Of a DNA stretch of 54,703 nt, positions 1 to 9,216 are shown piece after piece. The stretch lies in NCBI GenBank assembly GCA_902805865.1, contig CADCUK010000007.1, positions 1 through 54,703 of the forward strand, given 5' to 3'. The notes below the pieces were generated by a model. That model was not told where the DNA came from. It searched no databases and saw nothing but the letters and a program-made list of their open reading frames with translations. A program made the translations under genes and the position numbers. Origin of the DNA: an uncultured Nocardioidaceae bacterium. GTDB taxonomy: Bacteria > Actinomycetota > Actinomycetes > Propionibacteriales > Nocardioidaceae. Position 1 is the stretch's first letter. The number at the start of each line of letters is the position of its first letter.

Positions 1-509
1 CCCGGTTGTCGCCCATCACCCACAAACGGTCCTCGGGCACCCGGACGTCGAACTTCTTCGCGGACGCCTGCTGCCCGTTCATCAGGTAGGCGCCCTCGTC
101 GAGAGCGACGTCGTTGACCGTGACCCGCCCCTTCGAGTCGCAGCACTCGACGCGGTCGCCCCCGACGGCGATGACCCGCTTCACGAGGTGGCCACCGGCG
201 GGGTAGAGGCCGATGGCGGACAGCCCCTTCTGGACCGGCCCGAGCTCCGGGCTGCGTCCGAGCCACCCACCGGGGTCCTCGAAGACGACGACGTCCCCGC
301 GCTGGACGTCGTTCCCCCAGTAGCTCACCTTCTGCACCAGGATCCGGTCGTTGGTGACGAACAGCGGCTCCATCGACTCCGACGGCACGAAGAACATCTG
401 CATCGCGAACGTCTTGATGGCCAGCGAGACCACGAGCGCGACGACGACGAGCACGATGACCTCGAGCCACGCGGGGATGCGCCGCCGCGCGGCCGGGCTC
501 TGCGACATG
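1..509 (-). CDS. lepB: Signal peptidase I (3' end beyond window)
   Basis: Membrane serine protease that removes signal peptides from exported proteins. Seen: a short cytoplasmic N-terminus, one transmembrane segment at about residues 15-31, the catalytic serine motif PSESM (Ser45), a later VKRVIAVGGD block carrying the family's catalytic lysine, and the MGDNR box just before the window edge. Only the first 169 codons are present; the C-terminus lies off the left edge. Start is the ATG at 509. It is divergent from the lipoprotein gene at 639 with a 129-bp shared promoter region. Family assignment rests on these canonical boxes and is secure. Confidence 0.95.
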
Positions 510-638
510 AGCGGAACCCTATCCGTCCCGGATTCACGACGGCGGTGGTCTCCTCTTGCGGCGCAGGTCACAATAGGGGCGGGGATGGGGTCCCTTCCGC
601 GCCTCCGGCGCGCACGATGTCCAGGAAGGGCGCACGCG

Positions 639-2000
639 ATGAGTCGTCACACGCACGGTCGTGGGCGGTTCCGTCGTGCCCCCGCTCGTCGTGTGGTCGT
701 GGCGCTGGTGATGGCCGGTGCGCTCGGACTCAGTGCGTGCGAGGACGCCGAGGACGACGCCACGACTGCGGTCGCGGGCGACCCGTCGCCGACCGCGGAC
801 GCCACCGGCAAGGGCGGAGGCGGCGGGAAGGACGACGAGCCGCAGCCCACTGCCACGCCGACGGACGACGGCGAGGAGTCCGAGGAGGGCTCCGACGAGG
901 AGTCCGAGGACGAGTCCACCGAGACGTCGTACGCCGTGGAGCCGCCGGCCCCGTTCAAGGGGCTGAGCCGGGCCGACGTGCTCATCACCGCCACCGAGTC
1001 GCTGCTCGACGAGGTCATCGAGGAGATCCGGACCGTGAAGGGTGTCGAGACGGCCTTGGCCTTCTCGGTGGGATCGGCGTCCATCGGCGGTCGCACGCTC
1101 ACGATCGCCTCGGTCGACCCGGGTACGTTCCGTCAGTTCACACCCGACGTGACCGCCCGGGCCGACTTCGTCTGGGAGCGGGTGGCGGGCGGCGAGCTCG
1201 CCGTGGACACCGGCTTCGACAAGAAGCTGGTCGACAAGGCCGACATGGTCCGGCTGGGCCCGGACGAGGACTCGCCCGAGGTGCACGTCGGGGCGATCGC
1301 GCCGCTGATCAAGCGCAGTGCCGGAACCCCTGCCGAGACGCCGGTGATCCAGGTGCTCGTCAACGAGAAGCGCGGCGAGCAGATCGGGATCCAGGAGCAG
1401 AACGCGATCCTGGTCGACACGGGGATCACCACCCCGAGCGTGCTGAAGAAGGAGTTCGAGAAGATCCTCGGCGACCGGGCGACGATGGACACCCTGGCGC
1501 TGGAGTTCGACACGTTCGGCCAGACCGCCGTCCTGACCGGCCAGTCGGTGAGCGAGGCGGTCGGCACGTTCACCTACACCAACGGCCCGGACGGCACGAT
1601 CAACCCGGACCAGGGCTGGGTCAAGGAGTTCATCCGCACCGAGACCGTCCCGATCCTCGGCGAGGTCACCTGCAACAAGGGGGCGCTGCCGCAGCTGCGC
1701 GGCGCCTTCACCGACATCGTCGCCGCAGGTTTGATCGCCGAGATCAAGCCCGAGCAGTACGCCGGCTGCTACTACCCGCGCTACATCGGCCGGGACCCGT
1801 CGAACGGTCTGTCGCTGCACAGCTGGGGGATCGCGGTCGACCTCAACGTGCCGACCAACCTGATGGGCACCCAGGGCGACATGCACCCCCAGGTCGTCGA
1901 GATCTTCAAGGAGTGGGGCTTCGCCTGGGGCGGCGACTGGAACTACACCGACCCGATGCACTTCGAGATGGCCCGCGTGGTCCGCCCGGGCGGCAGCTGA
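639..2000 (+). CDS. Lipoprotein with C-terminal M15 (VanY-type) D-Ala-D-Ala carboxypeptidase domain
   Basis: 453 residues. Seen: basic N-terminus, hydrophobic h-region and lipobox LSAC (Cys34), then a long Gly/Asp/Glu/Ser-rich linker (about residues 35-105), a middle domain I do not recognise, and a C-terminal M15 peptidase domain with the zinc signature SLHSWGIAVD (His394, Asp401) and MHFE (His441). Known: this family trims D-Ala from muropeptides or cleaves related D,D or L,D bonds, so an exported cell-wall hydrolase is inferred. The start at 639 is supported by an AGGAAGGG ribosome site at 623-630; longer readings run into the divergent lepB promoter. Substrate specificity cannot be read from the sequence. 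Confidence 0.88.
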   Translation: MSRHTHGRGRFRRAPARRVVVALVMAGALGLSACEDAEDDATTAVAGDPSPTADATGKGGGGGKDDEPQPTATPTDDGEESEEGSDEESEDESTETSYAVEPPAPFKGLSRADVLITATESLLDEVIEEIRTVKGVETALAFSVGSASIGGRTLTIASVDPGTFRQFTPDVTARADFVWERVAGGELAVDTGFDKKLVDKADMVRLGPDEDSPEVHVGAIAPLIKRSAGTPAETPVIQVLVNEKRGEQIGIQEQNAILVDTGITTPSVLKKEFEKILGDRATMDTLALEFDTFGQTAVLTGQSVSEAVGTFTYTNGPDGTINPDQGWVKEFIRTETVPILGEVTCNKGALPQLRGAFTDIVAAGLIAEIKPEQYAGCYYPRYIGRDPSNGLSLHSWGIAVDLNVPTNLMGTQGDMHPQVVEIFKEWGFAWGGDWNYTDPMHFEMARVVRPGGS

Positions 2001-2066
2001 CCCCGGCGGCCCCGTCACCCAGGGCCCGTCACCCGAGGCCTGCCGCGCTCGGCGATACTCCTGGTC

Positions 2067-3032
2067 ATGCGCTCGGTACAGGTCACTGCCCTCGACGGTC
2101 CCGCCTCGGTCACGGTCACGGAGGTGCCGGAGCCCGAACCGGGTCCGGGCGAGGTGCTCGTCGAGGTCAAGGCGCTGGGGATCAGCTGGCCCGACCTGCT
2201 CCAGACCAAGGGCGAGTACCAGATCAAGCCCGAGGTGCCGTTCCAGCTCGGCGTCGACTTCGCGGGTGTCGTGGTCTCCGCGCCGACCGAGTCCGGCTTC
2301 GAGGCCGGCGACCGGGTCGCCTGCGTGCTTCCGTACGGCGGCGGGGCCGACTCGGTCGCGGTCCACCCGGAGTCGGTGTTCCCGCTGCCGGACACCCTGA
2401 CCTTCGAGCAGGGTGCGGCGCTGCCGATGAACTACCTCACGGCCGAGTTCGCATTGGTGACCCGCGGCGGGGTCCGGCCCGAGGACACCGTGCTCGTGCA
2501 CGGCGCCGCGGGCGGTGTCGGCACCGCCAGCATCCAGGTCGCGAAGGGGCTCGGCGCACGGGTCATCGCGGTGGTGTCGACCGAGGAGAAGGCGGCTGTG
2601 GCGCGTGCGGCCGGTGCCGACGAGGCGGTGCTCGTCGAAGGGTTCCGCGATGCGGTCAAGGAGCTCACCGACGGGGTCGGGGTCGACGTGGTCGTCGACG
2701 TCGTCGGCGGTGACCTGATGACCGACTCGCTCCGCGCGCTCGCCCCGCTGGGCCGGGTGCTCGTCCTCGGGTTCACCGGTGGCGACATCCCCCAGGTCAA
2801 GGTCAACCGGCTGCTGCTGAACAACATCGACGTGCGGGGGGTCGGTTGGGGTGCCTACGCGATGCTCCGGCCCGGCTTCATGCGTGGCCAGTGGACCGCA
2901 CTGCTGCCGATGATGCAGTCCGGCGTGATCGATCCTCCGATCGGCAAGGTGTACCCCCTCGCCCAGGTCGCTGACGCCCTGGCCGACATGGACGCCCGGC
3001 GCACCCTGGGCAAGTCGGTCATCGCCTTCTGA
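2067..3032 (+). CDS. NADPH:quinone oxidoreductase (zinc-free MDR family)
   Basis: 321-residue medium-chain dehydrogenase/reductase. Seen: N-terminal GroES-like domain with the PEPGPGEVLVEV and GVDFAGVV blocks, then a Rossmann domain with the nucleotide-binding loop HGAAGGVGTA at about residues 144-153. The zinc-ligand residues of alcohol dehydrogenases are absent, which fits the quinone oxidoreductase branch. Likely reaction is NADPH-dependent reduction of quinones or other activated carbonyls in the cytosol. A GATACT -10-like hexamer at 2054-2059 ends 7 bases before the ATG and there is no Shine-Dalgarno sequence, so the mRNA is probably leaderless. The GNAT gene follows after 14 bp, probably as a co-transcribed unit. 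Confidence 0.9.
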   Translation: MRSVQVTALDGPASVTVTEVPEPEPGPGEVLVEVKALGISWPDLLQTKGEYQIKPEVPFQLGVDFAGVVVSAPTESGFEAGDRVACVLPYGGGADSVAVHPESVFPLPDTLTFEQGAALPMNYLTAEFALVTRGGVRPEDTVLVHGAAGGVGTASIQVAKGLGARVIAVVSTEEKAAVARAAGADEAVLVEGFRDAVKELTDGVGVDVVVDVVGGDLMTDSLRALAPLGRVLVLGFTGGDIPQVKVNRLLLNNIDVRGVGWGAYAMLRPGFMRGQWTALLPMMQSGVIDPPIGKVYPLAQVADALADMDARRTLGKSVIAF

Positions 3033-3046
3033 GCATCGGGACAACC

Positions 3047-3829
3047 GTGATCCTCGAGCTTCTCGACCGGTACTACGACGGCGCGCCCCGCGACCACGCC
3101 GAGGCGCAGGAGGTCGGCGGGTTCACGGTCTTCGTCGGTGAGCCCGGCGGGTGGACCTTCTCGGCCCGGCCGCAGCTCGGGTGGGAGGGCGAGTACGACG
3201 CATCCGCGGTCGCCGCACTCGTGGCGAGGATGACCGAGCTGGGGCTGCCCCCGGTCCTCGAGTGGGTCCACGACACGGCGCCCTCCCTGCTCGACGCCGT
3301 CACGGCGGACGGGTCGCTGGAGGTCGATGAGACGCCACTGATGGTGCTCGGGGAACGGCGACTGACCCGCGCACCGGACGAGGTGCGGGTGCGGATGATC
3401 GGGCCGGACGACGAGGAGGCGTTCGTCGCCTCGAACGCGGTCGCTCGCGTCGCCTTCGACGACTCGTCGGCCAATGACGCCGGGGCCGAGGCACGCGACC
3501 AGGCCCGACGGCCGCCGTCGTCGACCGCGCTGAGCCTGCTGCACGCGGGCACGGCACGGGTGGCCGTCGCCGAGCACCCGCAGCACGGCGTCGTCGCAGG
3601 CGGGCGCCACATCGAGCGCGAGGGCGTCACCGAGGTCGTCGGCGTCGCGACGTTGCCGGCGTTCCGACGGACCGGGCTGGCGGCCGCGGTCACCCAGCTC
3701 CTCATCGACGATGCGCTCGACCGTGGTTGCAGCACGGTCTTCCTCACCGCGAGCTCGCCGGCGGTCGCGGCGCTCTACTCGGGGCTGGGCTTCGAGCGCG
3801 TCGGCACGGGCTACGTCGCGGAGCTCTGA
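3047..3829 (+). CDS. GNAT-family N-acetyltransferase
   Basis: 260 residues, GTG start 14 bp after the oxidoreductase gene. The C-terminal half carries the acetyl-CoA fold: a VVGVATLPAFRRTGLAAAV segment (motif A, R-x-x-G-x-A) near residues 195-214, followed by a FLTASSPAVAALYSGLGFERVG block typical of the GNAT C-terminal strand and helix. The N-terminal 110 residues are a diverged GNAT-like half. Substrate is unknown; position suggests a shared transcript with the upstream reductase, but no pathway follows from that. Confidence 0.85.
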   Translation: MILELLDRYYDGAPRDHAEAQEVGGFTVFVGEPGGWTFSARPQLGWEGEYDASAVAALVARMTELGLPPVLEWVHDTAPSLLDAVTADGSLEVDETPLMVLGERRLTRAPDEVRVRMIGPDDEEAFVASNAVARVAFDDSSANDAGAEARDQARRPPSSTALSLLHAGTARVAVAEHPQHGVVAGGRHIEREGVTEVVGVATLPAFRRTGLAAAVTQLLIDDALDRGCSTVFLTASSPAVAALYSGLGFERVGTGYVAEL

Positions 3830-3851
3830 CTCCCCGGGGCGCACCCCACAG

Positions 3852-5591
3852 CTACCCGCGGGCCCGCAGGAACTGTCCGGTGCGGCGCGTGCCGAGCGCC
3901 TCGCCCGGCTGGCCCTCGCCGAAGACGTGCTCACCGTTGACGAGCACCGCGGTCACCGCAGCGTCGTTGCGGTTCACCATCCGGGGGAGCCGGTCGTACT
4001 GCTCGACCGGTGCCTCGGCGTACTCGTCCAGCGACTCGTCCAACCCCTCGGGGTCGATGACGACAAGGTCGGCACGGTCACCCACGCGGAGGTGGCCGGC
4101 GTCGACGGAGTACCAGTCGGCGAGCTCACCGGTCAGCCTGTGCACGGCGTGCTCGATCGACATGAACGGGCGGCCCGCGGTCTCCGCGTCGCGGACGCGG
4201 CGCAGGAAGCGCAGCCCGAAGTTGTAGAAGGCCATGTTGCGCAGGTGCGCGCCTGCATCGGAGAAGCCGATCTGCACGCCAGGGCTCTTGCCCAGCTTCT
4301 CCGCGTACGCCGGTCGGTGGTTGGAGATCGTGGTCCGCCAGCGCACCTTCGTGCCGTGCTCGACCACCATGTCGAGGAACGCGTCGACGGGGTGCACGCC
4401 GCGGTCGACGCCCACCTGGCCGAAGGTCTTGCCGATCACGGAGTCGTCCGGGCACTCGACGATCTCGGCGTCGAAGAAGTCGCGGTGCCACACCCGCATG
4501 CCGAACTTCGCGTCGTAGTCCTTGCGGAACCAGCGGCGGTACTCCTCGTCCTGCATCAGCGCGTTGCGCTCGACCTGGTTCGCCAGGTGCAGCGCCGCCG
4601 CGCCGGAGCCGAACTCCTCGAAGATCACCAGGTCGATGCCGTCGGCGTAGACCTCGAAGGGCACCGGCAGGTGCTGCCAGCGGAAGTCGCCGCCCAACGC
4701 GTTCACCGTGCTCGCGATCGGGCCCATGATGTGCACCAGCAGCGGGTTCGCCTTGATGTCGGCCGCCGACAGCAGGCTGGTCTTCAGCTTGCCCCCGCGG
4801 ACCGGCAGGGAGCTCAACGTCATCCGGCCGATGCTCAACGGGTTCTTGATGTCCGGACCGCCCTGGAGCGCGCGCCTCCGCTTGCGGAGGATCTTGTTGA
4901 GGCGGCGACGCTCCCGTCCCCCGGCGTACGTCGATGGCAGGGTGCGCGACCTGGCGACGTCACCGTCGAGCTTGTCGAAGGTCAGCTCCTGGGCCGACAT
5001 GCCGACGAAGCCGGCGTCGAGCGCCTCGGTCAGCTGCTTCTCCATCTCCTTGATCTCGGTCTCTGAGGGGCTGACGTCCCGACGGGTCGCCCGGTCCAGC
5101 CCCATCACCGCGGAGCGGATGTCGGAGTGGCCGACGAACGCCGCCAGGTTCGGTCCGAGGGGCAGCGACTCGAGCGCGTCGACGTACTCCCCGGCGCTGC
5201 TCCACTCCTGGTGCTTGTTCAGCGCGTCGATGACGAACCGGCGCGGGATCGCCTCGACGCGGCCGAAGAGGTCACCGGCGGTGACCGGGTCGACGTGGAT
5301 CGTCGACAGCGAGCAGGAGCCGATGAAGATCGTGGTGACGCCGTGCCGCACGGACTCCGACAGCGCGGGCCCCTCGAGCACCTCGACGTCGTAGTGCGTG
5401 TGGATGTCGATCATCCCGGGCAGCACCCACTTGCCGGCGGCGTCGATCACGCGTCCGCACCCGGTCTCGTCCAGCGGCTCCTCGGAGACCGCGACCACCC
5501 GTCCGTCCCTGACGCCGATGTCACGCAGCGCGGACGGACCGCCGCTCCCGTCGAACCACCGGCCGCCCTTGACGAGCACGTCGTAGGTCAT
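3852..5591 (-). CDS. Amidohydrolase, N-acyl-D-amino-acid deacylase (D-aminoacylase) type
   Basis: 579 residues. Seen: N-terminal beta-sandwich start (DVLVKGGRWFDGSG), the metal-binding HTH of the amidohydrolase barrel at His64 and His66 (IDIHTHYD), a late SDAGAH motif near residue 444 (catalytic Asp), and a C-terminal return to the beta-sandwich (VGDRADLVVIDP). Known: members hydrolyse N-acyl-D-amino acids or related cyclic amides using one or two zinc ions. It is longer than typical D-aminoacylases (about 480-530), with a basic insertion around residues 225-245 (RERRRLNKILRKRRR). Its ATG overlaps the stop of the upstream GNAT gene by 4 bp, so the two are translationally coupled. Exact substrate unknown. 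Confidence 0.87.
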   Translation of the reverse strand: MTYDVLVKGGRWFDGSGGPSALRDIGVRDGRVVAVSEEPLDETGCGRVIDAAGKWVLPGMIDIHTHYDVEVLEGPALSESVRHGVTTIFIGSCSLSTIHVDPVTAGDLFGRVEAIPRRFVIDALNKHQEWSSAGEYVDALESLPLGPNLAAFVGHSDIRSAVMGLDRATRRDVSPSETEIKEMEKQLTEALDAGFVGMSAQELTFDKLDGDVARSRTLPSTYAGGRERRRLNKILRKRRRALQGGPDIKNPLSIGRMTLSSLPVRGGKLKTSLLSAADIKANPLLVHIMGPIASTVNALGGDFRWQHLPVPFEVYADGIDLVIFEEFGSGAAALHLANQVERNALMQDEEYRRWFRKDYDAKFGMRVWHRDFFDAEIVECPDDSVIGKTFGQVGVDRGVHPVDAFLDMVVEHGTKVRWRTTISNHRPAYAEKLGKSPGVQIGFSDAGAHLRNMAFYNFGLRFLRRVRDAETAGRPFMSIEHAVHRLTGELADWYSVDAGHLRVGDRADLVVIDPEGLDESLDEYAEAPVEQYDRLPRMVNRNDAAVTAVLVNGEHVFGEGQPGEALGTRRTGQFLRARG

Positions 5592-6226
5592 GGCTGCTCC
5601 TCCTTGGACTCCTCCGCCGCGCCTCCCGAACCGGCTGCCTTGGCATCCGCGGGTCCGGACTCCGGGGAGTCGTCCTCGTCGTCCGAGTCATCGTCGGACT
5701 CGTCGTCCGCGTCGCTGTCGCCCTCCGAGTCGTCGTCCGCGCTGTCGTCCGTGTCCTTGCTCGACTCGTCTCTCGGCTGCTCGTCCGACTGGTCCGCGTC
5801 GTCCGTGCTGCCCGTGCTGCCCGTGCTGCCCGTGCTGCCCGTGCTGTCTGCCTGGTCCGCGTTGTCGCTGTGGGACTCCGAGGACTCCTCATCCTCCGAG
5901 GAGTCCTCCGCCTCCTCGTCCGTGCTCGGCTCGGCCCGCAGGTCCTGGGTCTCCTCGTGCTTGTCCATGTAGTGCTCGATGAACGAGCAGGACGGGAAGA
6001 TCTTGGCGCCCTCGCCACGGACGAACTCGATCACGCCGGCGGCGAGCTGGGTGCCGATGCCCTGGCCCTCGAACCGCTCGTCGACCTCGGTGTGGGTGAA
6101 GTCGAACGTGCTGCCGTCGAGGCCGATCTGGTACTCGGCCCACCCGGCGACCTCGCCGTCCTCGTCGAGCGCCTCGACCCGACGCAGCTCTCGATTGTCC
6201 CGGACCTCGACCTCGGTGGATGCCAT
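5588..6226 (-). CDS. Small YjdJ/NATD1-type GNAT domain fused to a long acidic disordered tail
   Basis: 212 residues. The first ~95 residues are a compact GNAT domain of the YjdJ (Acetyltransf_CG) type: ERFEGQGIGTQL acetyl-CoA loop and a PSCSFIEHYMDKH ending. That family is normally a stand-alone protein of about 90-100 residues. Here it continues into about 115 residues made almost only of D, E, S, G and T, including four GST units, and ends in a Gly/Ala/Glu stretch. The tail is read in the same frame up to the 4-bp overlap with the deacylase gene, and its codons keep the high-GC bias, so it is not an obvious frameshift. Function of the tail is unknown. Confidence 0.85.
   Translation of the reverse strand: MASTEVEVRDNRELRRVEALDEDGEVAGWAEYQIGLDGSTFDFTHTEVDERFEGQGIGTQLAAGVIEFVRGEGAKIFPSCSFIEHYMDKHEETQDLRAEPSTDEEAEDSSEDEESSESHSDNADQADSTGSTGSTGSTGSTDDADQSDEQPRDESSKDTDDSADDDSEGDSDADDESDDDSDDEDDSPESGPADAKAAGSGGAAEESKEEQP
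5802..5846. repeat. Five tandem 9-bp units inside the GNAT acidic tail
   Basis: The + strand reads TCCGTGCTG once and CCCGTGCTG four times in direct succession. On the coding (-) strand the units are in frame and specify Ser-Thr-Gly type tripeptides. Perfect identity of four consecutive units suggests recent slippage expansion, so copy number may differ between strains. Confidence 0.9.
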
Positions 6227-6325
6227 GCCCGAAGCGTGCCCTGCGGCCGGTGCCGCTGCAACCTCCGGGGCGACCTCGGGACAAATCAGTGGTGCCGACC
6301 CGGCCGACGCGGTTCACTGCCGCCC

Positions 6326-7225
6326 ATGGATCTTCCCGAGGGGCTGACCGCCCGACCCCTGGCCATGACCGACGCGCGCGCCGTCTTCGAGGTGATGGCA
6401 GCGCAGGAGCTCGACGACGTCGGTGAGGTCGTCATCGAGGAGGCCGACATCGTCGGCGACTGGCAGCGGCCGAGCTACGACCTGGCCGCGAGCTCGGTCG
6501 GGGTCTTCGACGGCGACCGCCTGGTGGGGTACGCCGAGGTGTCGGGCTCGTTCCACGGAGACGCGGCGGTCCATCCCGACCACCGGGGCAGGGGCATCGG
6601 CACCGCGTTGTCGGTGTGGATGCGCGAGCGCGCCCGCGAGCAGGGGCTCACGGTCATCGGCATGTCGGTGCCCGAGGGATCGCCCGGCGATCGTCTGCTC
6701 GAGTCGCTCGGGTACTTCGTCCGGTGGAACTCGTGGGTGCTCCAGCTGCCCGAGGGCAGGGAGATCGAGACGCAGCCGCTGCCGGAGGGGTACTCGATCC
6801 GGACCGCGGAGACCGAGGAGGACGTCCGGGCCGCCCACGACGTCAAGGAGGACGCGTTCCTCGAGTGGTCCGAGCGCGACCGCGAGCCGTTCGAGGACTT
6901 CGAGGCCAGGACCACCAGACGACCGGGGTTCGAGCCGTGGAACCTGCGCATCGTGGTGGACCCCGCCGGCGAGTGCGTCGGTGTCTGCAACGTCCAGCTG
7001 TCGGAGACCACCGGCTTCGTCAGCCAGCTCGCCACCCGCAAGGACCAGCGGGGCAAGGGGCTGGCCAGGGCGCTGCTCGTGGACGCCTTCGCCAACTCGC
7101 GTGAGCACGGCGCGACGATCTCCGAGCTGTCCACCGACTCGCGCACCGGGGCCCTGAGCCTCTACGAGAAGGTCGGGATGGTCGTGACCAGCAACTGGAT
7201 CCATCGCGCGTACCGTTTGTCGTGA
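6326..7225 (+). CDS. Tandem-GNAT N-acetyltransferase
   Basis: 299 residues with two GNAT halves. The first has VHPDHRGRGIGTALSVWM (acetyl-CoA loop) at about residues 74-91 and a LLESLGYFVRWNSWVLQLP ending; the second begins near residue 155 with YSIRTAETEEDVRAAHDVKEDAF and has SQLATRKDQRGKGLARALL near residues 233-251 and LYEKVGMVVTSNW. Both loops look intact, so both sites could bind acetyl-CoA. Proteins of this architecture include mycothiol synthase-like enzymes, but I see nothing that fixes the substrate. Start ATG at 6326 follows the divergent GNAT gene by 99 bp. Confidence 0.85.
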   Translation: MDLPEGLTARPLAMTDARAVFEVMAAQELDDVGEVVIEEADIVGDWQRPSYDLAASSVGVFDGDRLVGYAEVSGSFHGDAAVHPDHRGRGIGTALSVWMRERAREQGLTVIGMSVPEGSPGDRLLESLGYFVRWNSWVLQLPEGREIETQPLPEGYSIRTAETEEDVRAAHDVKEDAFLEWSERDREPFEDFEARTTRRPGFEPWNLRIVVDPAGECVGVCNVQLSETTGFVSQLATRKDQRGKGLARALLVDAFANSREHGATISELSTDSRTGALSLYEKVGMVVTSNWIHRAYRLS

Positions 7226-7246
7226 GCCCCGGCTAGTGTCGCAGGC

Positions 7247-9208
7247 ATGACGATCTTGGACGACGCGCGACCAGGCATGGACCCCTCGGTCCGGCCGCAG
7301 GACGACCTCTTCGGGCACGTCAACGGCCGGTGGCTGGAGACCGAGGAGATCCCGTCCGACAAGTCGCGGTGGGGCGCCTTCTCGCTGCTGGCCGAGCGTG
7401 CCGAGCAGCAGGCGCGGGCCATCGTCGAGGAGTGCGCAGCACAGTCGGCGACCGCCGACAAGGGCAGCGCGACCCAGCAGATCGGTGACCTCTGGACCTC
7501 GTTCATGGACGAGGAGGCCATCGAGACCCGGGGCGCGGAGCCGATCCAGGCGGACCTGGCGAAGCTGGCCGCGGTCACCGACCACGAGCAGCTGGCTGCG
7601 TTCATCGGTGGCTTCGAGCGGCGCGGAGGTGGCGGATTCTTCGGCGCCTACGTGGACACCGACGACCGGAGGTCGGACCGTTACGTGATCAAGCTCGTCC
7701 AGGGCGGCACCGGGCTGCCCGACGAGTCGTACTACCGCGACGAGAAGTTCGCCGCGATCCGGGAGGCGTACGTCCCGCACCTCGGCCGGATGCTGTCCCT
7801 TGCCGGGTTCGACGACGCGGAGGAGATGGCGCAGAAGGTCTTCGCGGTCGAGCAGCGGCTCGCAGAGGGTCACTGGGAGCGGGCCGAGACCCGCGACGTC
7901 ATCAAGGGCTACAACCTCAAGAGCTTCGTCGAGCTCCAGCAGCTGGCTCCGGGCTTCGCCTGGCAGGCCTACGCCGACGCGCTCGGTGCCGACGAGCAGA
8001 CGCTCGCCGAGGTCGTCGTCCGCCAGCCCAGCTTCTTCGAGCACCTGTCGACGGTCGTCGGCGAGCTCGACATGGACCACTGGAAGGCGTGGGCCGCGAT
8101 CAAGATCGTGCGCGCCGCGGCGCCGTACCTCTCGAGCGCGTTCGTCGAGGAGAGCTTCGACTTCTACGGCCGGACCCTCGCCGGCACCCCGGAGCTGCGT
8201 GCCCGGTGGAAGCGCGGCGTCGGGTTCGTGGAGAGCTGCGTGGGCGAGGCGGTCGGCCAGCTCTACGTCGAGCGGCACTTCCCGCCGGCCAGCAAGGCCG
8301 CGATGGACGAGCTCGTCGCGAACCTCCTCGAGGCCTACCGCCAGTCGATCACCGCGCTCGACTGGATGACCGAGGAGACCAAGCAGCGGGCGTTCCGCAA
8401 GCTCGAGACGTTCCGGCCCAAGATCGGCTACCCGGACAAGTTCCGCGACTACTCCTCGATCGACGTCCGCCCCGACGACCTGTGGCACAACGCCAAGGCC
8501 GCGGCGGCGTTCGAGCACGACCGGCAGCTGGCGAAGATCGGCGCCCCGGTCGACCGCGACGAGTGGTTCATGCTGCCGCAGACCGTGAACGCCTACTACA
8601 ACCCCGGCACCAACGAGATCTGCTTCCCAGCAGGGATCCTCCAGCCGCCGTTCTTCGACGCGGACGCCGACCCGGCCGAGAACTACGGCGGCATCGGCGC
8701 GGTCATCGGCCACGAGATCGGCCACGGCTTCGACGACCAGGGCTCGGAGTACGACGAGCACGGCAACCTCGACGAGTGGTGGACGCCGGCCGACAAGGAG
8801 GCGTTCAAGGAGCGGGCCGACATGCTCGTCAAGCAGTACGACGGGTTCAGCCCGCGCGCCCTGCCGGACGAGAAGGTCAACGGCTCTCTGACGGTCGGGG
8901 AGAACATCGGCGACCTGGGCGGGCTGACGATCGGCCACAAGGCCTACCTGATCAGCCTCGGCGACGAGCCCTTGCCGGAGCGTGACGGGCTCACAGGGAG
9001 CCAGCGCCTGTTCCTCAACTGGGGCTACGTCTGGCGCACCAAGGAGCGCGACGAGCTCGCCCGTCAGCTGCTGACCGTCGACCCGCACAGCCCGCCCGAG
9101 CTGAGGGCGAACATCGTGCGCAACCTCGACGAGTTCCACCACGCCTTCGAGACCGGGCCGGGGGACGGTCTCTGGCTGGACCCCGAGGACCGCGTGCGGA
9201 TCTGGTGA
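7247..9208 (+). CDS. M13-family zinc metallopeptidase (PepO/neprilysin-like)
   Basis: 653 residues, full length for bacterial M13 peptidases. Seen: N-terminal DDLFGHVNGRWLE block, the NAYYNP substrate-binding motif, the zinc helix VIGHEIGHGFD (His489, Glu490, His493), the third ligand in ENIGDLGG (Glu552), and the C-terminal FLNWGYVWRTKER and VDPHSPPELRANI boxes. No signal peptide is visible, so the enzyme is probably cytosolic and cleaves oligopeptides. A TAGTGT -10 hexamer at 7234-7239 ends 7 bases before the ATG with no ribosome site between, indicating leaderless transcription. Confidence 0.95.
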   Translation: MTILDDARPGMDPSVRPQDDLFGHVNGRWLETEEIPSDKSRWGAFSLLAERAEQQARAIVEECAAQSATADKGSATQQIGDLWTSFMDEEAIETRGAEPIQADLAKLAAVTDHEQLAAFIGGFERRGGGGFFGAYVDTDDRRSDRYVIKLVQGGTGLPDESYYRDEKFAAIREAYVPHLGRMLSLAGFDDAEEMAQKVFAVEQRLAEGHWERAETRDVIKGYNLKSFVELQQLAPGFAWQAYADALGADEQTLAEVVVRQPSFFEHLSTVVGELDMDHWKAWAAIKIVRAAAPYLSSAFVEESFDFYGRTLAGTPELRARWKRGVGFVESCVGEAVGQLYVERHFPPASKAAMDELVANLLEAYRQSITALDWMTEETKQRAFRKLETFRPKIGYPDKFRDYSSIDVRPDDLWHNAKAAAAFEHDRQLAKIGAPVDRDEWFMLPQTVNAYYNPGTNEICFPAGILQPPFFDADADPAENYGGIGAVIGHEIGHGFDDQGSEYDEHGNLDEWWTPADKEAFKERADMLVKQYDGFSPRALPDEKVNGSLTVGENIGDLGGLTIGHKAYLISLGDEPLPERDGLTGSQRLFLNWGYVWRTKERDELARQLLTVDPHSPPELRANIVRNLDEFHHAFETGPGDGLWLDPEDRVRIW

Positions 9209-9216
9209 CCGGGCCC

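Noticed and set aside
188-3044. Very long Arg/Gly/Ala-rich reading frames on both strands over the lipoprotein and oxidoreductase genes
   Set aside because: They overlap well-recognised genes in other frames and have the low-complexity composition expected from GC-rich antisense or shifted reading.
6314-9142. 942-codon antisense frame over the tandem GNAT and M13 peptidase genes
   Set aside because: Fully shadows two clear genes; no recognisable domain and biased towards R, V, D, L and G.
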